A stretch of DNA of 64,000 nucleotides from NCBI GenBank assembly GCA_030272585.1, contig BSYQ01000009.1:5084001-5148000 (forward strand), read 5' to 3'. Every line of letters begins with the position of its first letter. Position 1 is the stretch's first letter. Shown here piece by piece: positions 32,101-41,100 of the stretch. The notes beneath the pieces were generated by a model, which was given only the letters and a program-made list of their open reading frames with translations, searched no databases and was not told the origin of the DNA. The translations under genes and the position numbers were made by a program. The stretch comes from Bryopsis sp. KO-2023 (Eukaryota > Chlorophyta > Ulvophyceae > Bryopsidales > Bryopsidaceae).

Positions 32101-35100
32101 TTAACCGGATACACCTTTCCTTTTTCTTCTTTCCGAGATCGCTTTGATCCAACGGTACTCTCCTCCTTTTCTTTGGCACCTTTTTCCAATACTGGGTATC
32201 GCTCATCATGCGATACTCCTTTTGAAATACTATCAATTTTGGTCTTACGAAGAGTGAAATATGTGTCCATTTGGCGCACATATTCTCCAGTATTGCATCG
32301 CCGGTTAATGTGGTCTTTGAATGTGGACAGTTTTTGTGTCACCGCATATTCGGTGGTCAACTCACCAAAACTTCCATCATCCATAGCAACACACATTTCC
32401 TGCCAAGTCAAGTTTCCTCCAGAAATTTTCTCTTCCCCGACTCGAGCGATGAGGTGCTTGATTCCCTTGGGTCCTAAGAATGTTGGTCCAATCCGACCCC
32501 ATTCTTCTCGAGGAACCCCCTCGGCAATCCAAAAGATCTCCAAAATGACCTTATGTTCTTTCCAAGGACATTGGCCATCAAATTTATCAGGCTTGGCCGT
32601 GGAAGACTTTTTGCTTCCCGACCCTACAGAAGTACTACCCTTTTTAGTAGCCACTTCTCGTTCCCGCTCACGGTCATCCACCTCTTGGCGGAACGCCTGA
32701 TGTTCAGATTGCATCAAAGCAATCCGATTTTGGAGTTCTTCTACCGTTAAAGCGGTAATGTCCTCTTCACCAGAAGGGTCTGGTCTCGACATCTTAAAGA
32801 AGGCTAGTGATTAATTTGCATCGCAGGAAAATCAATCCAGCAGCAAAAATTTCCTCATGTATATTGGTTCTTATCAAAGTACCAACTATACATTGACATT
32901 CGTGGATCAAATTTGTATCTCAATACAAATCATCCCTATGAAAATTGACCTTGTATTCAGTGAAAATCATTCACTTTCGCAAATACAATCAATTTTCATT
33001 GAAGGCAACTCATTTTGCCTCATGCCAAATCAAGAAAATAATCGCTATTCATTCTCTCATTTTAGCGGATTATCTCTTCAACTCGATTTTATCGATCAAC
33101 AATCATCTGTCTCCATTAGCGAATTACGACAAGTCCTATTCCTCTAGGCTCAAGAGAGCGTACCATACCATACGAACCACTAACAAAAGCCCTCAATTTT
33201 ACACAGACCACTGCGCTAGCAAACCGATCCCGAAAGACCAGGGGTCTAGTGATTTCAAAGGGCAATAGTGGCTCTCCGTACAGCTAGGATAGGAGTGCCG
33301 AGTAACGCTTTTTAGACGTGAAAATTGCCGAATCGATTTAATCAAATATCCAAGATCAACCCTAATAAAACTCAAGAGAAATGAACTTCCTTCTTCTTAC
33401 TTCCCTCATCTCCTTTTATTGATCAAATAAAAGGTCTCTTTTTGTTATACCGACTCAAGCTCCCCTAGCACTTGAGTCCTTATACTCGTTCCACCATCTA
33501 AGAGAGTACTCTTAGTGGCTTCTCGCGAGCATATGGTATAACAACCTCTCTACTCTTGGTATCTTCAGGTGTTAACCCTGCCCATACAAAGTTAACCCCA
33601 CCCTTTGGATAAAAGAGAAACTTTTATAGTTCCAAAACTATACTATCTTAAAGTCGCAACGTGTCGACGTTCAAAATGATTCTAAAACATCATTTCGATC
33701 GTCCAACACCTAGAACCGACACGGGCGACCTCAAAACACCCAAATTCCGACGCGAAACTTTAAAACGTCATAACTTTGCGCACACGCATCGGATTCACTC
33801 GCAACAAATTGCAACGGATGCATCTTGTTCCGTAGATGCTTTTAGACACCTTATATGTTCGATTCCGTGACGTATACGGTCCGGAACGGGCCAAAACGTG
33901 TCGCTAATCGAACAGCTCCGATTTCCCTGCAGAAAATCCGCGCGCCACAATAAGCAGTGCGACTCCACTTCCCACACGATAGGATGCTTGCCAAAGCTCC
34001 GAAACCAAGTTGTTAGACTTGGGGGTGCAAGTCTAAGAAGAGCTAAAAACTAAAAACTTATGAGTCCATGACCTTGAAGCCCATTAATACCATGACCCCC
34101 AAGGATCCTAGCGTCCCCGCATGGTACCTAGGACAACCATCCTAGGTGGGCACCCGACATAGGTCTAGTCATCATGACTAGACCTGACTCACATGTCCAC
34201 GTCAGCATGACTACGCATGACTGTACATGACTGTACATGACTGGACCTGACTGGATGTAGCTCTTAACATCCCTAACATTCCTCCCCCCCTAATCAGTCT
34301 CCTCCTGGAGACTCCTTTCCTCACTTCTATATAGCCCATAGAATGATACAGAGCCCCACAACGAACCCCAACTCTTATCATTCAACTATATAAAGTGTTT
34401 CGATAACTTGGAGATGTTATCATAAGTGTATTCGTCAGAATAAGCCCCTACTCTGATATAGGTCATCCGAGTCCTTCTCATACACGGAGTGCTTCTCGGA
34501 TCTACCAAGACCATACACTTCTCTACACTGGTGGCGAACCAATGTACATCAACTGAAGTCTCGCAACTTCATCTACTTCCATTTATATTCTCATTTTGAA
34601 TGGATCCCAACTCGAGTTCAAAATAGAATATAGCGAGAAATTCAACTTAGTTCACTAGTTCATTGAAAATGAGATATGTTCATAAACATGTCCTCACTTA
34701 GCAAGAACTTGATCTCGTTCACAAGATCTGGAACTCTTTTCATATCGACACTCGATTATGAAGAAACATTACCCCACACAAGTCACGAACGAAGTCGCCT
34801 ACTTCGACGTACCGGAATAGGGGGAATCAACGTTGATTTCTTTCTCTTCTGGTACTGCTCTACCAGCTCCCGAGCGTTCTCCAAATTCGCTTCAGGCTCC
34901 CAAGAGTTGTGCTCATGTGAGTATCCCGTCCACTTTACCAAGTACTGCGGAACTACTCGTCGACCGACCTTTACTTCACGGTAGTCGAGGAGGTCTTCTA
35001 CCTCATACTCTAGTTCTTCCTGTATATCCACAGGTGGCGGAGGAGGTTGTGTCTTTCCATGCGACCAATACCTCTTAAGTAAAGAAGCATGAAAGACTGG

Positions 35101-38100
35101 ATGAATAGGAAGCGAATCAGGCAATTCCAACCGGAATGCTACCTGTTCTGCCATCGGTTTTCGTTTTTGGACACCTTCCAAAACACGAAAAGGACCCAAC
35201 CAACGTGGCAATAACTTCCTTGATCCAGGGTGTTTCAATTTGATATGTCGTGCATCCAGCAAGACCATATCGCCTACTTGAACATCAACTGGACACCTAC
35301 GCACATCGGCATAAGTCTTCATCCTTTGCTGAGCACTTTCCAAACACCGCTTTGCTTTGACAATCGCCTCACGAATGTCTTCAGTCATCTTCTTCACCGC
35401 CGGTACTCCAATTTGTGTCCTTTGTCTACTTAGACCTCCAGGACCCATGACATTAGATGTCTTGGATGGAAGTTGTACCGTTAATGGTGTCCACGGATCT
35501 CTACCGTAGTTCAAGAAGAACGGTGTTTCACCAGTAGCCATCGACTTAGAGTTGTTCAAGGCAAACTCTACCACTGGCAATAAGTCACTCCAATCTCTTT
35601 GACGAGGTCCTACGAAATGCCGTAAGGTATCTTCGAGGATCCTATTTATTGCTTCAGTCTGTCCATCACTCTGTGGATGAAAAGCTGTCGACAATGCTTG
35701 AGTGACCCCTAAGGTCTTACAAAGCTCTCTAAAGAACTTTGAAGTCCACCTAGGATCTCTATCGCTTACGAGGTGCTTAGGAAGGCCGTGCAAACGGAAG
35801 ACCTCAGTAACGAAGAGTTTCGCCGTTTGTACCGCATCACACGTAGTGTGCGTTGGTACGCATCGCACCATCTTTGTGAGTCGATCCACAAAAACTAAGA
35901 TGGCATCAAATGCTTCCGCTCCTGATTTAGGCAAATCAGTAATCAAATCCATTGAAACTGATTCCCATCGACCATCAGGTATACGTAAAGGTTGCAAAGG
36001 ACCAGGCACCTTGCCGCGTCGGTGTTTGTTCCTTTGACATGCATCGCATCCTTTTACGAAGTTTGCGATATCTCCCTCTACGCCAGGCCACCAAAAGTAT
36101 TTCAAGACTGTTCTTTGGGTCTTGCGGATCCCAAAATGTCCTGCATATACACTTGCATGGCTATCATGTAGGATATCTTCTCTAAGATTATCCCAATTTG
36201 GTACTACTACTCGTGCACCATTCCACCACAGGCCTGAGTGCTTTTGACAACCTGAAGCGGCGACATCTTCGGTTTCAAACCACTCATCCCTAGTGATCCC
36301 CTCAGTCAATCTCTCCTTTAGCATCGACGTACCGGGCCGGGGCGAGGACGGATCCCCATTCCAAGTTGGTCGTTTCTGGCCACCTCCCAGCTCCGAGAGT
36401 ATTCCGATCTGCTGAGAATACGACGGATATCGTGACAAGGGGTCTGCCACGTTCGTCCGTCCCGGCCTGTATTCCCACTCGAACCGGAACCCCTGGAGGA
36501 CTTCGAGCCAACGTGCCGACCTTCGAGAGAGAGTTTCCTGGGAATGGAAATATGTGTTAGGCTGGTGATCACACACCACCTTAAACACACGCACATCCAG
36601 GTAGCATCGCCACAACTTAAGAGCATGCACTACGGCGAACATTTCCTTGTCACCTATGCTCCAGTTAAGTTGGGCTCCTGATAACTTTCGACTTTCAAAA
36701 GCTATCGGATGTCCCTCTTGCAACAAGATTGCACCGATCGCGTAATCCGAAGCATCCGCGACAACTTCAAAATCTTTTTCGAAGTTAGGCATTGCCAAAC
36801 AAGGTGCATGTGTTAAATTCTCTTTAACACCATCAAATCCTCTTTGACAATCCTCGGTCCAACTCCACTCTTTACCCTTCCTAAGTAAATTTGTGAGTGG
36901 GGCTACAAGCTTGCTGTAACCTTGCACAAATCTCCGGAAATAGTTAGAGAGCCCTAAAAATGAACGCAATTCCGCAACGTTCTTTGGGACTGGCCACTCT
37001 ACTACTTTCTCTGTTTTCCTTTTATCAGCGGAAATACCATCTTGATTTATAACAAATCCAAGATAGTGAAGCTCTTTCTTAAAGAAATCACATTTTGATC
37101 TCTTCAAGAGCATTTTGTGCTCACGCAAGCGTTTCATCACCGCTCGCAAATGTTGCACATGTTCCTCCGGAGTTTTGCTGAATACAAGTATGTCATCGAG
37201 GTATATTAGGACCGACTTCCCAATCATACCCGAGAATACCCGATTCATCCAAGTCTGGAATATTGCAGGTGCATTCGTCAAGCCCATTGGAAGCACTTTA
37301 TATTCATACAGACCGAATGGGGTTTTGAAAGCAGTCTTCGGTTGGTCTGACTCCTTCACTCGAAGTTGCCAATACCCTGCTTTCAAATCTAAGGCCGAAA
37401 AGTATTTCGAAGCTTGAAGTTGATCAAGGAGATCATCTATCCTTGGTAGTGGATATTGATTCCTGATCGTCAACTTATTTAAGCCTCTATAGTCGATGCA
37501 CATCCGTCGAGTACCATCCGGTTTGGGAACAAACAAGATTGGTGCACCCCACGGACTACAACTAGGCTTAATCAAACCCTTCTGCAGCATATCAGAGACT
37601 TGCTCCTCAATCTCTTTTCTTTCACCTGGTGTGTAACGAAACATTGGTCTATGTACCGGTTTCGCTCCAGGGACAAGATCAATTGCTGCATCCTCTTCTC
37701 GAGATGGAGGGCATTCCGCCAACTCATCTGAGAATCTGTCTTTATATTCATCTAACAGACTTTCCAGCTCTGTTTGATATGAAGACACTGGAGGATTTTT
37801 GGGCAATTCGGGTACCCCAGATTCCTCCCCCTCTAAAGGGTTCGGGACCTCCCGAACTATAACCAGAAAAGGACAAATCTCCTTATTACGGAGTTGTCTT
37901 CGAGCTTGGGCTATGCTCAACAAGGGATTGATCCGTGCATTAGGCGGACTAGGGGCACGCACAACCAAATTAGGTCGTATCGTGAGTCGGTTTCCCCGTG
38001 TAGTTAGAACCGAAGCACTACCCGTAGAAAAATTCATCAGTACTCGGTGATTGCATAACCACACATCCCCGAGGTACAAATCAAAATGCTTTGCAGTGAT

Positions 38101-41100
38101 AACTTGACACTCGATTTTCATCCGCAAGCCTTGCAAACGCAAGTTAATCGAGGTTATCCCTACGATATCCAATGGAGTTCCATCGGCCATTTCGATTTTG
38201 GTACCTTGCTTACATCTATAACTAAGCCCTGTGCTTTCGCAGAAATGCTTAGAGATATAAGCGTAGCCAGCGGCGCCAGAATCTAACAAAATCTGACCAG
38301 GGGAACCAGAAATCAAACCTTTGAACGACATTGACATTCTGAGATTACAATCCTCTCCTGGAATCGAGTTACCGGGTAACTCCGCTGTAGGTGGATCGTA
38401 ATATATATCAACGGGCCAAAGAAGACCTGGTGCTTTACCGCTGCTAAGAGCAAACAATTTTGCTCCTTTTCGATATTGTGCAATCAATCGCATTTGATTG
38501 ATTTCTTTTTGTCTAACTGCCATATTATGAGGGATTAATAGGCAGCAACTCGTAGAAGAAGGTGACTCTTTCTTGCAAGCAAAATAATGCTTTAAGAATT
38601 CATTCAAATTCTTTCGTCCAGGATCCATCCAAACATGGTGTCCCGCTACTGACGATGCAAGAAACTCTTGTCCAGTGCAAAACTTTTCACAAATCGCAAA
38701 TCTTTCATCATTAGTAGATGAGTCAAAAGTGAACTCTCTACTTGCATTCTGCAAACGATGAAGTTCCGATTTTAAAAGTTGCATTCCAGAGATGCAATCG
38801 TTCTCCGGCACCTTCTCTTCTTTACTAGGCATAGGATCTTGGGCGTCCCCAATGGGATCGACGTCCAAATCAACCTCACCACAACGGATAGAGTCATCAT
38901 TTCTGTCAACAGACATAACCTGGTCAGGGTCATTCTCCACAGAAATATCCGATTTGTTCTCGGGCTCCGTAATATCTGTATCCATCGGATCAAATATTAC
39001 ATCTTTCGGATCTGAGTTTTTCGATACCTCCTTTCGAGATAACCCAGATGCAAGAACTTCTATACTAGGAAGTTCTTTCCCGAAACAAGCGAGACTCTTC
39101 CGTACCTTTCCAGTATCACACACATGACCTGGAGAATAAGATGCTCCACATCTGAAACAAAGGTTCGCGGCCTTGCGCCGTTCCCACTCTTTCTGGCTAA
39201 GACCCGCAGGAAAAGATGTTTTACCAACTTTACTCTTACGAGTCTGTTGAGAACTACCACCAAATCTCGGTGAAAAACTCGGCATCATTCGGTTTTTCTT
39301 CCGATTAACCGGATACACCTTTCCTTTTTCTTCTTTCCGAGATCGCTTTGATCCAACGGTACTCTCCTCCTTTTCTTTGGCACCTTTTTCCAATACTGGG
39401 TATCGCTCATCATGCGATACTCCTTTTGAAATACTATCAATTTTGGTCTTACGAAGAGTGAAATATGTGTCCATTTGGCGCACATATTCTCCAGTATTGC
39501 ATCGCCGGTTAATGTGGTCTTTGAATGTGGACAGTTTTTGTGTCACCGCATATTCGGTGGTCAACTCACCAAAACTTCCATCATCCATAGCAACACACAT
39601 TTCCTGCCAAGTCAAGTTTCCTCCAGAAATTTTCTCTTCCCCGACTCGAGCGATGAGGTGCTTGATTCCCTTGGGTCCTAAGAATGTTGGTCCAATCCGA
39701 CCCCATTCTTCTCGAGGAACCCCCTCGGCAATCCAAAAGATCTCCAAAATGACCTTATGTTCTTTCCAAGGACATTGGCCATCAAATTTATCAGGCTTGG
39801 CCGTGGAAGACTTTTTGCTTCCCGACCCTACAGAAGTACTACCCTTTTTAGTAGCCACTTCTCGTTCCCGCTCACGGTCATCCACCTCTTGGCGGAACGC
39901 CTGATGTTCAGATTGCATCAAAGCAATCCGATTTTGGAGTTCTTCTACCGTTAAAGCGGTAATGTCCTCTTCACCAGAAGGGTCTGGTCTCGACATCTTA
40001 AAGAAGGCTAGTGATTAATTTGCATCGCAGGAAAATCAATCCAGCAGCAAAAATTTCCTCATGTATATTGGTTCTTATCAAAGTACCAACTATACATTGA
40101 CATTCGTGGATCAAATTTGTATCTCAATACAAATCATCCCTATGAAAATTGACCTTGTATTCAGTGAAAATCATTCACTTTCGCAAATACAATCAATTTT
40201 CATTGAAGGCAACTCATTTTGCCTCATGCCAAATCAAGAAAATAATCGCTATTCATTCTCTCATTTTAGCGGATTATCTCTTCAACTCGATTTTATCGAT
40301 CAACAATCATCTGTCTCCATTAGCGAATTACGACAAGTCCTATTCCTCTAGGCTCAAGAGAGCGTACCATACCATACGAACCACTAACAAAAGCCCTCAA
40401 TTTTACACAGACCACTGCGCTAGCAAACCGATCCCGAAAGACCAGGGGTCTAGTGATTTCAAAGGGCAATAGTGGCTCTCCGTACAGCTAGGATAGGAGT
40501 GCCGAGTAACGCTTTTTAGACGTGAAAATTGCCGAATCGATTTAATCAAATATCCAAGATCAACCCTAATAAAACTCAAGAGAAATGAACTTCCTTCTTC
40601 TTACTTCCCTCATCTCCTTTTATTGATCAAATAAAAGGTCTCTTTTTGTTATACCGACTCAAGCTCCCCTAGCACTTGAGTCCTTATACTCGTTCCACCA
40701 TCTAAGAGAGTACTCTTAGTGGCTTCTCGCGAGCATATGGTATAACAACCTCTCTACTCTTGGTATCTTCAGGTGTTAACCCTGCCCATACAAAGTTAAC
40801 CCCACCCTTTGGATAAAAGAGAAACTTTTATAGTTCCAAAACTATACTATCTTAAAGTCGCAACGTGTCGACGTTCAAAATGATTCTAAAACATCATTTC
40901 GATCGTCCAACACCTAGAACCGACACGGGCGACCTCAAAACACCCAAATTCCGACGCGAAACTTTAAAACGTCATAACTTTGCGCACACGCATCGGATTC
41001 ACTCGCAACAAATTGCAACGGATGCATCTTGTTCCGTAGATGCTTTTAGACACCTTATATGTTCGATTCCGTGACGTATACGGTCCGGAACGGGCCAAAA